The translations under genes and the position numbers were made by a program. Below, one piece after another: positions 1 through 13,570 of a stretch of DNA of 64,000 bases (positions within the stretch are counted from its first letter, which is position 1; each line of letters opens with the position of its first letter). The notes beneath the pieces were generated by a model, which saw only the letters and a program-made list of their open reading frames with translations, searched no databases and was not told where the DNA came from. The DNA comes from Zhengitettix transpicula (Eukaryota; Arthropoda; Insecta; Orthoptera; Tetrigidae): assembly GCA_037074705.1 (NCBI GenBank), contig CM073591.1, positions 75,622,532-75,686,531 of the forward strand, written 5' to 3'.

Positions 1-1640
1 CTAACGATGCAACGTTGAATGTCACTTGCGTTAGAGGGAAAAATTAAAATACTATGCAATACGTTTATGGAAATGAACTTCGTACATCATAAAACGTTCA
101 CGGATAACAACTTTAATATCTTAGATTATATTTAAATGATTTAAACACATTATTTATAAAAAATTCTGTCGAATCAAAAAGTAATTAAAAAATTCAGGTA
201 TGAATAATGGTAGTGTTTTGTTAGGATTCGTATAATAGCATAAAATACAATGAATTTTAAATGTGTGCCAGCTGGTCATAATTTGTTACCATCTATTGAA
301 TTTTAAATGTCCATGCGCCTTTTGATACTAAGGCAAAACATACTTCATTATTGAAACTATGTTTTGGTATTAAATTAATAATATTTCCGCTTATAAACTA
401 TGTAAGTCTCTTAAGACTGGACTTAAGAAACGCTAAAAAGCAAATATGCCCAAATACTCTTAAATATTAATTTTTCATAATGCATATAATCGTTTTTATC
501 GGTTTTGTAATAATCAGACATTGTTGTGTACTTAAGTACTTTGTGTGCAGATCTTTGAATAGGGATCTGAAATATAGTATTTATTAATTTCATTAAGTTA
601 GAATCGCCAAATGAAACTTTGAAATTCTCTAATCTGATACGAATAATTTAATTTGTTTCATTAAGTTTATATCGTTTCAGTTGGTAATGAGGTTTTTTTT
701 TCGTATATCAATGTCGACAGCATATTAAGTATATTGAATCAGTGTATGTAATTTGTTTGGGATAGATAAGTAATTTAGAAAATGAGTGCAAGAAAAGTTT
801 TCTCGGAAGTAGGGTAAAGGTTGAGGTGTAAATATTCATTATGCGTCGGCCAAGAAAATGGCGTTGAATCCTTTCAGATTTATGTTGCGATAATTTTGCT
901 CTGAAGCGTCTCTGGTAATCAATCATTCCGCTGATCCCAATATATAGTGAAGGTATTCCGCTCTTACTCAACAGTATTGCCCAAATAAATTTCATCACGA
1001 AGTCATTTACCGCATGGAATCCTACAGCTCGAGCTATATTGGCCTGCGAGTAGCTATTATCCCTAATTGCAAGATCTGTCGGGAAGCAGTTGTTTTAATG
1101 AATCCATATTTTGGGGTCAAGGATCTAATCTGTGCCCCCAAACTAATAAATATTGCCAAAAGGTTGAATTGCGTTGTAAGTTCAAAGTCAGACAGTATCC
1201 ACCAGAATGTTTCCCACATGTCGGTTATTTTTACACATACGAGAACCAGTCAGGGTTCAATTTTCCATTCTTTGAAAAGTTGGATCACAGTACTCGAATC
1301 ACAGAACAGATTTAGTACTGGATTCCGTTATAGAAACTGAAACTCTAAAAAAAAAAGATGTCCGGGAAGAAAAATAATTCAATAAAATCATAAAACCACG
1401 AACGTACCAAAAAACATAAAATTCATTTAAATAAATTTAAAAATGAATTATTAAATCAACGATACACAGCAGAAAATAAATGATGTAACCGAAACAATAT
1501 ATATGTAACACAAATGTTAAGTACGTGTAAATATCTTAATTAAAAATTAAAACTATATCTTACGAGTATTAAATATAATTATTTTCGGCAAATTTTCACT
1601 AATTTTGAATATAAAACACTTGATAACACTTTCTATTTCT
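1..1640. other. No gene recognised
   Basis: AT-rich sequence. Two short overlapping open frames at 1014-1340 (+), one Cys/Phe-rich (1067-1315), match no family I know and have no convincing context. Nothing else stands out. Confidence 0.3.
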
Positions 1641-1855
1641 TATTTATATTATGGCGACGTTTCGATAACTTTTTGTATTTGTATTGCTACAATATTGTTA
1701 GCGTTCAGTGAATTGTATGCCTCGGACCCCCTTTTCCAAAACTGTGTGAATTTAATAACTTGTTAATCGTTTAGTTGTGCTAATTTATTATATTAATTTG
1801 GAAAATACCTGAAGAAGATTCCAAAAGATATCGAAACGTCGTCATAATATAAATA
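1641..1855. repeat. Small foldback element with 27-bp inverted arms
   Basis: The arms 1641-1667 and 1829-1855 are inverted copies with one mismatch; they read TATTTATATTATGGCGACGT and then TTCGATA. The right arm is preceded by CCTGAAGA, 17 bases, then GAAACGTC, a motif common in Penelope-like terminal repeats. No coding sequence lies between the arms. Confidence 0.6.
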
Positions 1856-1859
1856 AAAA

Positions 1860-4150
1860 TTAAAATGTGTCTGTATAAGGTCATCAATTGTTTTATTAAT
1901 TCAAAACAGATGTTAAATTAAAACTTTTAATTGTAAATATCTTAAACTTATGTTAATGTATATTATTTAAGTAAACCATACTTTATGTAGTTTTATAAAA
2001 TAATGTAAGTGAAATGTAATATAAATAAAGACCTTGACGTTAATGCAACTAAAAATAATATTAAAATAACAATAATAAATGTTGAAACAGGAGTGTTTTG
2101 TCTAACATATGTGACTGAAATGTAATTATGGATAAGAAACTTAGAGATTTAGATACGTCTTTAAGGCAACATCCGTATTTTCTAGTTTATTAGTCTTAAG
2201 AAGCATATTTCTGAATTAGTAAAAAAAATGTTTACTTGCTGATGAGTTTCGTAATAAAGTAGGAGTAAAGTGCTCCATAAAATTAGTTTAAAGTATATAT
2301 AATGATGCTCATTATTACATCGTAACATTTATCTTGACCTGCAAAAATTATGCAGTTCATTAAGCAACTTGAATACAAGTTAATGAACTAAACACACAAA
2401 AATCGCATGTTTATCGGCGTGAATAATTAATGATGTAGTATAATAAATTATACAAATAATTAATAGATAATTGTCTTATTGGACTACCGGTTCCACATTT
2501 TTTATGAAGAAAAGATTGAACTAGTATTGATTATTTAACGTCAAAATGATTTAGCGATACACCTTTATTGTCACTGAGTAGCGAAAACCCAGAAAATCTA
2601 TGAATCTCAAAAATAATAATAAAATACTTACGTGGCTTAAGACCCGACAGTCATTATTTGAAAACAGAAGCAATTTATAAAATATTGTATAGACGTAAAA
2701 AATTTGCAAGATATCCCTTTAGTTAAATTCCTGTGATATTTGTCGTAAATGTTTTGTTGCTTTATAAATACTTTATTTAAATTATTCGGGAATTATTATA
2801 AACGACATGGAAATAGATAGCAAGTGCTTGTGTTTTCTAGTAATGCAACAAATGAAAAAAAAAATCTTCAAAATATAATTTAATGTTTCGGTTTCTCCTT
2901 TGTAGCGGAATAAAATTATATGAATCAAAAACTCTTCAATTATCATTAAAAATTATTTCACAGCCTCTTACTATAAAAATCTACAGAAGAAATTAAAATA
3001 TTATTAATAACAACAAATATAGAACGCGTTTAAAACAATTTTTGAACTATGTCTAGAAGTTGATTCATATCACTGTTTAGAAATTCATAAATTAATATTT
3101 TCGTCATATATGCACAGATATGTACTTGTATGTTTCAAAATGAAATTAGCTAATGACAGAAATAATTCAGAGAGACAAAATGAAAATATAATAGTACTGA
3201 AAATAAATTATTATATTAGACGTTCCTATAGTAATGGATTAGATATCTGTAAAAAAATAAAATTTTTATTGTTATTATTCGTAAAAGTAATGTCTTCGTA
3301 CGTAACTGCGTCTGTAATAAGAAAGTTCTTAATATGTCAACAATTGAATTTTCCTTGAGTGTTTGTTACTGCGTGCTCATGTATACCGTCTCATTAAATT
3401 AATCGCCGTAGTAACGGAATTGTCTGTGCAGGCGTCTAAATAGTTGTAAATAAGTAATGCGTATTAGAACAATCGACGTAAAGAAAAGCCCAGATACTAA
3501 CAAAAACAACAATACCGCATAGTAAATTTAATTAAAGAGCGAAACTCGGCAATAACCACGATCTAATAATGATATATTCTGACTATTTAAGATTAAATTA
3601 TAAGTAAACCACAGCCTTTTAACGTCAAAAAATAATTTTTAATAGAAATTAAACAACGTTTCGTCACTATTTACGACTTCTTTAGGTAGCGGTTTTATTT
3701 ATAATAGATGCGATCCTTAACCTTCAACCATTTTTGTTAATATCCATATGGCTTATCCTTATGCTTTAATTCACTTAGTTGTACTGCTACTTTTTCAAAA
3801 GCCTTTCCTTTTATTTTGTCTCCGGAAGACAGCAACAAAGTTTTCAGGAACAATTACGTGTTGTTGATTTTAAATTGTTTTCATAAATTTTTGTCTGTAT
3901 TTTTGGCTATTTTATTTGTTTACAAGAAATAAATCGGATAAAATCTATTTCATGGTTGTCCAGAAGGACATAATTCATAATGTTTGGAGATCGGTGTTAT
4001 AATACCTGTCCATTTAAAGATGGCAGCATTGAAAAATAATGGCAATATATGAGGAGAAACTGAATTAATAATGTACAGCGTGTTGGTATAAGTAAAAATA
4101 AGGTTTTAATATTTAGCGTAATCCATATAACTGATATGTGACCGATACCC
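1860..4150. other. AT-rich intergenic sequence, no gene recognised
   Basis: It contains only short frames. A GAAACGTTG-type motif on the minus strand at about 3650-3690 (CAACGTTTCGTCAC followed by CTTCTTTAGG) looks like one end of a Penelope-like terminal repeat. Confidence 0.3.
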
Positions 4151-4163
4151 AGTTATATATTTA

Positions 4164-5040
4164 ACTAGAAGGATGCCCGACGTTTCCCGGGTACTCATAT
4201 ATTCAGAACCCCCGATTTGACTCCAATCTGGGTTGTTTTTACGTTATTTTTTATGTAACGAACCTCTTTCCCTAAACGTGCTCACCTCCCATGTCGAACG
4301 TGGTTGAGCTCATTGACTCCGAAAAAGTTTCAGTCGACGAATATATCGGCCGTTTTGCTAAAGGAAAGTATTTATGAGACGCAAAAATCAGCCGGTTACA
4401 TTGTTCGTAAATTTCTATCCCTGCCTCCGCTCAGCCCTTCCAACCCCCGTGAGTTATCCAGGTTGTCATAAATATACTCAGCGACATCAATAACCACGGA
4501 TTTTAGTGGGATCTCGGTTGTTTTAGCGTTATTTTTATGTAACGACTTTCCACCCACACCCTCATCCCAAAGTGTGCTCCTCTCCCTTGCCGAGAGGACT
4601 TGAAATTATACAGAAACAACATCGGTAGAAATACTATCAATCTCATTAACCCTGCAAAATATTTATTCAACGCAAATATCGGCCTTGTTTGCATGTTTCA
4701 ATACTTCCACCCCCGCCTACGTCGTCGATCCCCACCCTTTGGGGTTAAATGACATGTTTAATGTCATAATTAAACTCAGCGACTTCCGTAACCCTGGATT
4801 TGACTCCAATCTCGATTGTATTTGCGTTATTTACTTGTAACACCCCTCCACTCCCACCCCTAAGGATGCTTCTTTGCAATGCTTTATGGGGCTGAAATTA
4901 TACACAGATATCATCGCTAGAAACACTATCCATCTCCTTGAACTCAGATATCGGCCGTTTTAGCATCTTTCAAAAATTTCCATATGTATATATATATAAA
5001 CATACATACAAACAAACACTCTTTTTTCATTTATTAGAAG
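4164..5040. repeat. Tandem array of about three 280-310 bp units
   Basis: Three diverged units each carry ...GGATTT..., ATCTCGGTTGTTTTAGCGTT-like sequence, ATGTAACGAC, a C-rich stretch, and then ATCGGCCGTTTTG. The array starts with CTAGAAGGATGCCCGACGTT and ends in a TA/CATA microsatellite. A related single unit starts at 15830 with CTAGCTGAGTGCCCGGCGTT. The layout resembles the 3' end of a dispersed repeat with internal monomers; I do not assign a class. Confidence 0.55.
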
Positions 5041-5219
5041 ATAATCATGACCATATTGTCACACTGACTGCGTGTCACTCCTAAATACATAATGTCTTGT
5101 AAGATGGCAATCTGGCAGTCGATCCAGTGGGTCAAAATCTTAAATTTGTTGTAGCGCGAAGGAAAATGAATGAATCTGTTAAATTATGAACATAGCATAA
5201 ATGTTTTTGCTTTTGCTCT

Positions 5220-5640
5220 TGATAAATGGTGTTAGTTAAAGCCGGGCCTATTCCGGGAGTCATTGTAATGATTGCATGGTCCGTGTGGTATAGCAGGAAG
5301 GAGTGCGATATCGGCGCCACCCTGAGCCTTGGTCGAGTGACCCAGTGGGAAGGAGTGCGGTACCGTGAATGGGAAGTCACCTGTCCTAACAGTATCCCCG
5401 GCCGTGGGTGGGCGTTGCTCTGGCCGACAATTAGGGGCAGGGTCGATGACCCCCGCTCCGGTTTCGGGAACACAGATCGTGTTTCTCCGGACACATTCCC
5501 ACTTGCCGAGGGAGACGTCTCAACATTACCTCGCCACCTTGTTCCGCGAGGTCACGCACTCTCCGCGGTAAATGACCTTGAGCTTAAGAACTGGTGAGCT
5601 CGGTGGTTCATTAGGTCAAGCGCTGGGTGCTTCCTTCATG
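5220..5640. other. GC-rich block with overlapping frames, unclassified
   Basis: The block stands out from its AT-rich surroundings and is open in several frames, for example 5226-5597 (+) and 5132-5494 (-). No protein family is recognisable. High GC alone makes chance open frames likely, so it is more probably a piece of a GC-rich repeat than a gene. Confidence 0.3.
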
Positions 5641-6239
5641 ATCAATACTTCTCAAGGGTCAGCTACACGATACTACGAGTTCCTAGTGACGCACAACGGT
5701 TGTAAGCCTTCAGAACACACATTAAATTACTTGAGAACGGTGCAAACAAAAAATTACTATGTTTTAAGTCTTAAATCTAAGTCGCAAAGTTAGACTGCAC
5801 CCTCCATCTACGTAATAGCACTGAACCAAATAAATAGACTGACAAAATATTATTCTTAATTTTTTTTCATCTGATGTATGTGATTATATAATGTTCGTTA
5901 GTTACGTATCGACCTACTGTTTTCGTTTCATTTAGTTAAATTTTTTTGTACCTATAGTTTTTGATGCTCAATTCAAAAATGCCTTGCTATACTCTCCCTC
6001 ACATAAGGTTGTCCCACGAAGTCGAAATGAAAATCGATTCAAAACCAGCAATACTTTAATTTTAGATCTTAAATAAATATTGTAGAATACAAATTAAAAG
6101 GAAATTATGGCCAACATGTTGCGACCAATTTATGTAGAAAACGAAATTTTAAAGGGAAATATAATTAACAGAATTTATATGCTTAAATTACTACAACTGT
6201 TTACAGATAAACGGAAAATATTTATTACAAATTTCAATT

Positions 6240-7105
6240 TAATTTAAGTTTTGTTCATAATTGAAACAAATTCCGCAACTTTTAATGAGACTCAAATCTT
6301 CAGGGCCGCTTGCTGGGCCTCTAATAATTATAGTAATTTGCAATTACCACCAAAGAGTTACAAAAGAAATGCTTATTATATTTACAATAAAAACTTACAT
6401 AAGAAAGAATCTAAATAAATATAGAGAAAACTGACGGTACTCATATTTATATAAAAGTTTTCAATATAAGAGTTTACTCTGGTACCATTTTAATTTTGCA
6501 CTTCACAATTTTTTCTTTTAAAGAAAAATTTAATCAGCAGGCCATTACATTGTTCCACTTCACTAAATTCCGGTCCACTGCCCACCGGACGCCTCTCCAG
6601 AAACTTTACTTCGTCCTACTTATTATCTCTCTAGAGTATAAGAACAGACCTTGTTGAATAAACAACATAGTTTTATATTAGTGACAACGTACGTATAGGT
6701 ACCAATTTTTTTAAAAGTTATTGCGATTTTAATTATAGGACAGGAAGGATGATTATATCAAAAGAGTTGAAATCTTCCGACTAATTATTTAATAAAATTA
6801 AAAACTTGATGACTGTTTTTGGTTTTTTCTGCTCATCAACGCCACCGTCAACAGTCCTTTTTTACCATAACAGAATATCAAGTTTATAGTTCGGGCTCCA
6901 AAACCACACTCGTCATGACCATCGCCGGTCAGGCTCCCAAAACATAATGCCTGTTTCCGCCAACTTTTTCTATATTACTCACATTGCCGACAATGGAAAA
7001 CCATTCCAATCTCCGCATTCTTGCTCCACTTTGTCTATTCTTTACAATGCTCTGGCCTTGAAATTACGCCGACAATAATATTAAGGAAAATTATTTTTAA
7101 AAAAC
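6240..7105 (+). mobile_element. Family M element, copy M1
   Basis: It carries the family hallmark CAGGGCCGCTTGCTGGGCCT near 6300 and ends at about 7100 in GCCGACAATAATATT, a diverged copy of the family end ATTATTGTCGGC. The middle (6495-6600) matches copy M2 on the opposite strand, including a CACTTCACAATT stretch and CACTAAATTCCGG. I see no coding frame. The outer boundaries are approximate. Confidence 0.5.
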
Positions 7106-7790
7106 TTTCATTACACATGAGTAGTCTCTTCATTATATATATCACTTCATAATTTCTCAATTATTTGAATGTTATAAACAATAAAATATATAAATAGTTT
7201 TAAAAATCTTTATAATATCTGCATTTTTCCCCCTTGAAGCTACTTTTCGAGCTTTTCCGCTTGTGCGCTGCATGTGATCCTTCTCTATGCAGCATCCAAT
7301 AGTAGTCAGCCATCATCTTTACATTCCACCCTCCTTGGTATCGTAACGCGTGTCTACGTGATTTATATTAGTTATTTATTTACCTTATAATTTATAATAC
7401 AAAATAATAATATAGGCTAAATCAAAGGTGCATATCTTTGAACACGTCAAAGATGGTGGTTGAGCGGGAGACACTTGGGGACTGTATCTTTGGCTGGATT
7501 GTCGGAATGTATTGTTTGGTGTTGCTGTGGATATAATAGAATAACTAATTGGAAAACTTTACGTGGAGAAATTTGTTTGCATTAATTCGGAGAGATACAT
7601 CTGGACCAGTAAGAAATATTATCAACAATTTTGGATTGGGGAGTAGCCCTTGCTGAACCTGAGAAGCGGTGGTGCAACAGGTTTGAGTTTAATGCATGTT
7701 TCCACTTTAGTTAGACCCTATTTATCCTCTGAGAGAGAGACAAGTCCGTGAGACAGTTGTGGAAGGGTAAAATTTAATACAAATAAATCT

Positions 7791-8040
7791 TTACAGTTGT
7801 CCGAGTATTAAAGAAATGACCTCCATGTACCCGCAGATGGTGCACTCAAATTCCTTGTAGTTGAGTTCGTGTAAGATGAAAGCCAATTTGGCATACTTCT
7901 CCTTTAAATAAAATGATTTTCCAACCGGTATAGAGTTGTATTTGTTACCATTGTGGACAGCTTTTAAAATTCTTTTGGTTGAGTCAATGAATAGCCTCCA
8001 ATCATCCGCCACGTGTTCAATAGTTTTTCGGAGAGATACT
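7791..8040 (-). pseudogene. Fragment of a repeated arthropod protein (WRLFIDSxKR...HNGNKY type)
   Basis: The frame reads DDWRLFIDSTKRILKAVHNG, then KYNSIPVGKSFYLKEKYAKL and ICGYMEVISLILGQL. From memory, multicopy uncharacterised arthropod genes share WRLFIDSSKRSLK, LLHNGNKY and GDLKVxxMLLGQ. Here two residues before HNGNKY are missing and both flanks are lost, so this is a broken fragment. No catalytic function can be given. Confidence 0.45.
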
Positions 8041-9900
8041 ACGTACTGAATTTTTTTTTGGCATTTGTACTGTAATCAGCACCAAAAAAATGCTTAACAA
8101 ACAGCCTTCATTTACAGAAAAAAAAAATTGGATCAGACCCGTGTGACCACTTCATAGTTATCCGCACATGGCCTCCATCAACATTCAAGCCCACTTATCC
8201 CCTCCTAGAGGTATGGCTAAATAAGTGTCGTAACAAAGTCAATGACATTAAAAGTACTCAATTCAATTTCCCATTAAAACGCTCAGAATTTCACTAATAT
8301 TCGAATGAAACGCGTTATCTAAGCCTTCGTTTGGACAAGAAACTGAACAACACATATTCAAGAAAAGGAAGGAATTGTAAATAGCTTAAAAATGAATTGG
8401 GTACTGGGGGAAATATCGTGCTTATGTTGATAACAAAACACTACTTGAATAAAGGATGATAAAGCCAATTTTTTGCGTATGGTCTTTGAACCTTGGGGCT
8501 GCTCCTGCAAATCTAATGTCAACATCATACAACGTTCTCAGTCTAAAACCCTTAGAATGGTTGCGAATGACCCAAGGTATGTTACTAATTTGACACTGCA
8601 TACGGACCGCCAAATGCCAACAGTTCAAGAATAGATAATACCAATCACTTCCTGCATCTGAATGTACTAGCGCCTGCCTACCACGTGACCCTCATTACAG
8701 AAAACTCCGAAATGAGAAATGGCCGAATGACCTAAAAATTCAAGATGCTGGATGAATTCACCTTCACGTTATTATCATCATCTTGATTATATAACTCTTA
8801 TTGCTTATATTACAATAAATTAAACGAAAATGTACAAGTAGGATGTGTATCGAATCTTGTTTCAAACCAATGCCAACGTTTTATAAATATTTAGTGTTTT
8901 ATCTTGTACTTGACATGTTTTTTTTATTTAAAAATTGGACTATTCAAATTTATGCACAAAAATAATACAACCTCATCAGAATAATTCAGTATCACACTGA
9001 ATAATTAATTCTTTCATACGTGATTTAGGTTTACAGAATAAATATTACAGAATATCGAAAGATATAAAACGAAAGAAAGAAGTATGACCGGAGGCTGTGG
9101 TGGAACTACTTGTTATTACCAGAGTTCACCAAACGGAACAAATAAATCAGACGAGGGATTTATGTGACCATAAAAATTCCCTCTTTCTTTAGAGCGGTCC
9201 TGAAAATAATACATAATCTCAAATCTTAAAGGCTTTCTCGTTATTATTAAATGAAACAGCCGAAGCTGTCTAAAAGTTTCTATGGACAAATAAAAGATCG
9301 AATCGCAGATAGAGTGCGCAAGGTATCAGGTAGATACGACGAGAAATCTATTCTGATCATTCAGAAAAACTTTGCGCGTCTGAGGGCTCGATTATAAAAC
9401 ATAAATTCGGTTTCAAAAAATAAAAAATTAAGATTTTAAGCTGCTAAGAACAACGGTAAAGGCGAACCCGGTCCGAAATACTGCGGAGGAAACACGAGAA
9501 AATTATCGTTCCTAAATTTGATTGTTCATCTCGTCCAAACGATCAACAAGTTAACTTTTTATTTGTGTAGATTATTAAAAGGTTTTTCTTATTATTAAAC
9601 ATTTACTGACGTATTTTATAATACTGCCACAGACTCTATTTAAACGAATTTCAAGACTATATCTGCTTCCATAAATCCAATAATACAAAGATATAATAAT
9701 TTCGTTTTATTATTTTGAAGGAAACTGGGAGTTAATTGAAAATAATTGCAGCTTTGAAACGACCTTTGCATGCTCTACGCAAAATTAAAAATTGCTTCGA
9801 TTTAAGTATAATTAATTTAATATGCCCTGATTTTCAAGAAGAAAGTTTAAAAATAATTAGCTAACTGACACTTTAACGAGTTTACATTGTTCGTCCATTT
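8041..9900. other. No gene recognised
   Basis: There is one short minus frame at 8422-8628 without a recognisable family. The rest is ordinary AT-rich sequence. Confidence 0.3.
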
Positions 9901-9917
9901 AAATATTAGACGCTCTA

Positions 9918-9918
<1 letters not shown>

Positions 9919-9957
<39 letters not shown>
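9919..9957. repeat. (TA)n microsatellite
   Basis: An uninterrupted TA dinucleotide run of about 39 bp. Confidence 0.95.
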
Positions 9958-9960
<3 letters not shown>

Positions 9961-10269
9961 TCGCCATTGTTTTTAGGTGTAATTACTATTTTTCTTAAAC
10001 TTTCACAGTAATTATACATATAATATACGAATTTCTTACATATCGGTGATGGTTCCATAATTCTTACATATATTGAATAAAAACATTTGTTATAGATAAC
10101 CATGTTGTTTTTTTCGATTTTTTCAGGAAATTAAAAAATTTCTCGAGTACTGTACGTAGTTTTGACGTTTCTTCTGTCTAACGGTTTTTGCATGAGCGTT
10201 CAGATTCCTGATTTTCTGGTCCCAGATATCTATGACACACTCGACTTCTCTAGACACAATATTTGACTA

Positions 10270-11590
10270 ACTTTAAGTTTCTCCTTGTTTATGACTGCAG
10301 TTTTCTCGTTATTTATATTCTTTACAATGCTGAAGATCATTTTCCTCCAACTAATTTGCCATTTTTCTTTGTTAAACGCATCGTCTTCTTTTTTCTCAAT
10401 GCTTATTGGGTATTAACTTTCCATTTCCTTCTCGCCTTTCTCTTTTTCTTCTCATTACTGGTTCCCAATTTCAAGTTTCTAGCCGTAGTCTCCCTCTCTC
10501 CATTCTTTTTAGGTGTAATTACTATTTTTCTTAAACTTTCCCAGTAATTATTTGCGTTATATCCGTTTCTTCAATTATGTCTACTTCTTTTGTGATATAA
10601 TAAAGTATATCTACAAAATCTGCGCCAAAACCCCATTTCTAATTATTTAATTCCTGGTTTAATCTTTTATTTGTAGTCCACACTCCTACTTTTTTTTTAG
10701 AATTGATGTATGTTTTTTCCTTTTATCTTTATTTTACTCCATAGCACTGACTGCCGCTGTCTTCCTATAGCTTTCACTCTTTTTATTTTCTCTTCTATAT
10801 TTTTATCACTATATCCATCATCTGTTAATATAGTTCCTAAAAGTGCGTTCTGGTCTGTTTCTATGTACCATACTTCCTGTGGAACCTACTTTATGTGTAT
10901 TACCATATATTCCGCTTTCTGAAAATTTAATTCTAGTCCCCATTCATTACACACTTTTTTTTATTTTTGATCAAATTAGTTTGTCACCCTCGTCTTCTGC
11001 CCTAATTATTTGGTCGTCTGAAATACTAAAGTATAAGAAATATGTATATTTTTCTAACCGCATTTCTAGGTCCATTCGGCTTGTGCTGCTTGAATTTATA
11101 TTTTAAATAGAGAAGGACATAAACAGAAACTCTGTCGTAGTTCTTTGTTTACTTCGAATTTTTCATAAAAACCATTTTTAATTTTGAGGCAGCTTTTTGG
11201 TTGCTGGTATAGAGATTTATAGCATTTATATATACTTTGCTTACTCGTACCTCGTTGATTTCAATATTCTATTTAACGTCCTAGTATCATAAACGTTTTT
11301 CAAATCGTTGATGACTACATGTAATTCATTTCCGTGTGTGATCATTCTCTCTTTTAAATGTTTAATATATTGCCAGCTCGAAATTCTTTCCCTGTTCTAT
11401 TTAGATTAAATCATCCTCGATTCTTTACATCAGAATCCGCCGATACAGCTTTCCTAATGATGCTAAAACGTTGATCCCCCTATAATTCCCACAATCTTTC
11501 CCATTTATGGATTTTTTGTTCTTCATATTCTTCAAAGCCCTTCTCACCTCTGTAGCTGTCGCTGCTTTATATCTATCTCTGTTTTACAAC
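10270..11590 (-). pseudogene. Decayed LINE (non-LTR) reverse transcriptase
   Basis: Read on the minus strand in shifting frames, this gives RT landmarks in order: TEVRRALKNMKNKK, then NGKDCGNYRGINVLA (11500-11440), KVYINAINLYTSNQKAA (about 11200), KELRQSFCLCPSLFK (about 11120), SDDQIIRAEDEGD at the catalytic box (about 11000), WGLELNFQKAEYMV, and LTDDGYSDKNIEEKIKRVK (about 10790). These match the finger, palm and thumb order of endonuclease LINE RTs. Several stops and frameshifts, and SDDQ in place of an aromatic-ADD box, show it is dead. The clade is not resolved. Confidence 0.7.
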
Positions 11591-11934
11591 ACTAAATTGT
11601 TTGTCCTGCCAAAGCGAAGCATTTTAATAAAAGTGAAGTGTTTGTCGCATTCCAAAGTTCAGGAAGTTTCTGCAAATGGCTTGGGCGAGACAGAACAAGG
11701 AGAAATCGGGTATGTGCTTTCTTCGGATAAGAGCGTTAGAAACTTGTGTCTACCGTACGTTTGTGGAGTGCCACATGGTCGGAAGTAACGGCACGAACAT
11801 CTGCTGCCTCCGACACCTCTATTAAGTAAAATTAGCAAAGCGTGCGAAAGAGTTCCGTAAAGGTGAGGTCCAAACCGATCCCGCACGTGGTCCGTCCATA
11901 CAACTCCAGCCGCAGATCATGTTTCGATATGAAA

Positions 11935-12140
11935 ACATTTACGTCTGAATGGAAATTAATAATAAGATAGATAGCCAAATACCGACAAAATAAGTGATAA
12001 TGTAAATACCACACAACGTTTCTGTGATCCTTGTTCCGTTCTTCAGGTGTTAAGAAGAGTCTAGAGCAACACAACTGCACTCGTCAGTTGACAGAGCTCA
12101 ATTTTGTCTGTATTTGGCTATCTTTCTTATTATTAGTGTC
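11935..12140. repeat. Penelope-like terminal repeat remnant (foldback ends)
   Basis: It shares TAATAAGATAGATAGCCAAA, ACCACACAACGTTTCTG and CAACACAACTGC with the terminal repeats at 51.6-52.6 kb, and ends in the inverse TTGGCTATCTTTCTTATTAT-like sequence. On the minus strand the order CTGAAGA, 17 bases, GAAACGTTG is present. Confidence 0.6.
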
Positions 12141-13013
12141 ATATTTATTTGTATTATGCTAGAAAAACTGAAGTATTATGGAATTATTGAAACCAGCAAT
12201 ACCTGGTTCACCTCCCACTTAAGCGTCAGGAGACGAAGAGACTGAAGGTTGCATATTCTTGTAAAAATTTTCGAACTAAGTGAGACAAATAAAGATACAG
12301 TGCCCTATTATTCATTTTCCAAACTAATTTTTGGACAATTCGTATGATAAAAACATAATTTTACAACACATTTAATCTCATTTTTAATCCAAAATTATTA
12401 ATAAAAACTAGTGGAAATTTTCCAGAAGTCATAATTTATTTACCAACAGTAAAATGTACTTGTATTAATTAAAATACGTTAAGTTTCTTACCTTTTTTTA
12501 GACTTTTAGATGTATATTATTAAAGAAACAACCCAAATTTGTTGTACATTTGAATAAAGCAATTTAACATAAACAAAACTTGTTTTCCAATATTAAAAGA
12601 AGCCCGAGAATATATTTTTCATTCATTACGTCACTAATTCATTATAAACAATAGAAATAGTTAAAAAAACTTATAACTTTTTATTTCCTGAGACTGACTT
12701 AAGATATTGGGGAATTCAACGAATTAGAAGAAGACAGTAGAGTCAGTTCCAGTTCAACTTCGCTCCTGTCAACAGTGGTATTTTTAATCCATTCTTCAGT
12801 ATTTACGTATACAGTATTATTCGTCATTGAAACATTTATTCCACGTTTTGCACTTTCCTCCTTGCAAATAAATCAGGAATCAATGGTCGGCTCAATTACC
12901 GAGGAAAGTCATTCCTGGCCGCTTGGTTGTCATCCTATGTTGTTGGAAGGCGGCGTCGTCTTAAATACTGGACTCCAAAACGAAATCATTTGTCTGCGCC
13001 ACATCCTAATTAT

Positions 13014-13570
13014 TATTTTTTTTTGGGGGGGGGGGGCAACAGGCAACATGAGGGTAATCCACGTTGGACAACTCCCCTTTAATAGCATAGGAAGGGATTT
13101 GAAAGGAGGGATGCGGAAGGGTAGAGGAAGGTTGCCAAGGGTTAACTAGGGCCCCCGGGCTATATTTTAAGGATCCTACCCGGTATTCGCCTAAAGAAAT
13201 GCAGGGAAAACCCTAGAAAAATCTGCATCAGATAGGTCGGGCATTTGCTACTTGTCCCACGTCCTTCCGATAGCGGGAGAGGAGTTTGCTGGGGGGACGC
13301 AGCATTCCCTTCTCCGTGCCTCGACCAGTTTAGGAGGCAGCTGGCCGACTATTCCAATAGGATTAGCGGACAACTCTTACCGTATGCCCAAGGTCTGTGA
13401 CCCCGGAACATACACCTCTCAGAACAGGTCGAGGTGCTTCGGCTTGTGGGAACCATAGTTCAATAACGGAGAGGAAAAGGCATCCACAAAGGTAGCCCCT
13501 TCGTATCTTGCCTTCAAGGTTCTGCCTGCGAGAGAACATCCCTCGCAGGTATTGCCTGCGAGAGAATAGC
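13014..13570 (-). mobile_element. Family R1 retroposon, copy A (near full length)
   Basis: Read on the minus strand, it begins with short alternating inverted motifs (CTCTCGCAGG / CCTGCGAGAG), runs through the GC-rich body and ends in GTTGCC followed by C and A runs (seen on plus as T and G runs). The antisense strand is open for 68 codons at 13252-13458. Confidence 0.75.

Noticed and set aside
1014..1340. Small protein gene of 108 codons with an overlapping 82-codon frame
   Set aside because: No family resemblance, no splice or regulatory context, and two overlapping frames in one short patch.
13252..13458. A 68-codon frame beginning MSHVLPIAGEEF, repeated in R1 copies A, C, F and G, as a conserved small gene
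   Set aside because: It is antisense to the A-tailed strand of R1, and most differences between copies change the amino acid. It is a by-product of a GC-rich repeat.
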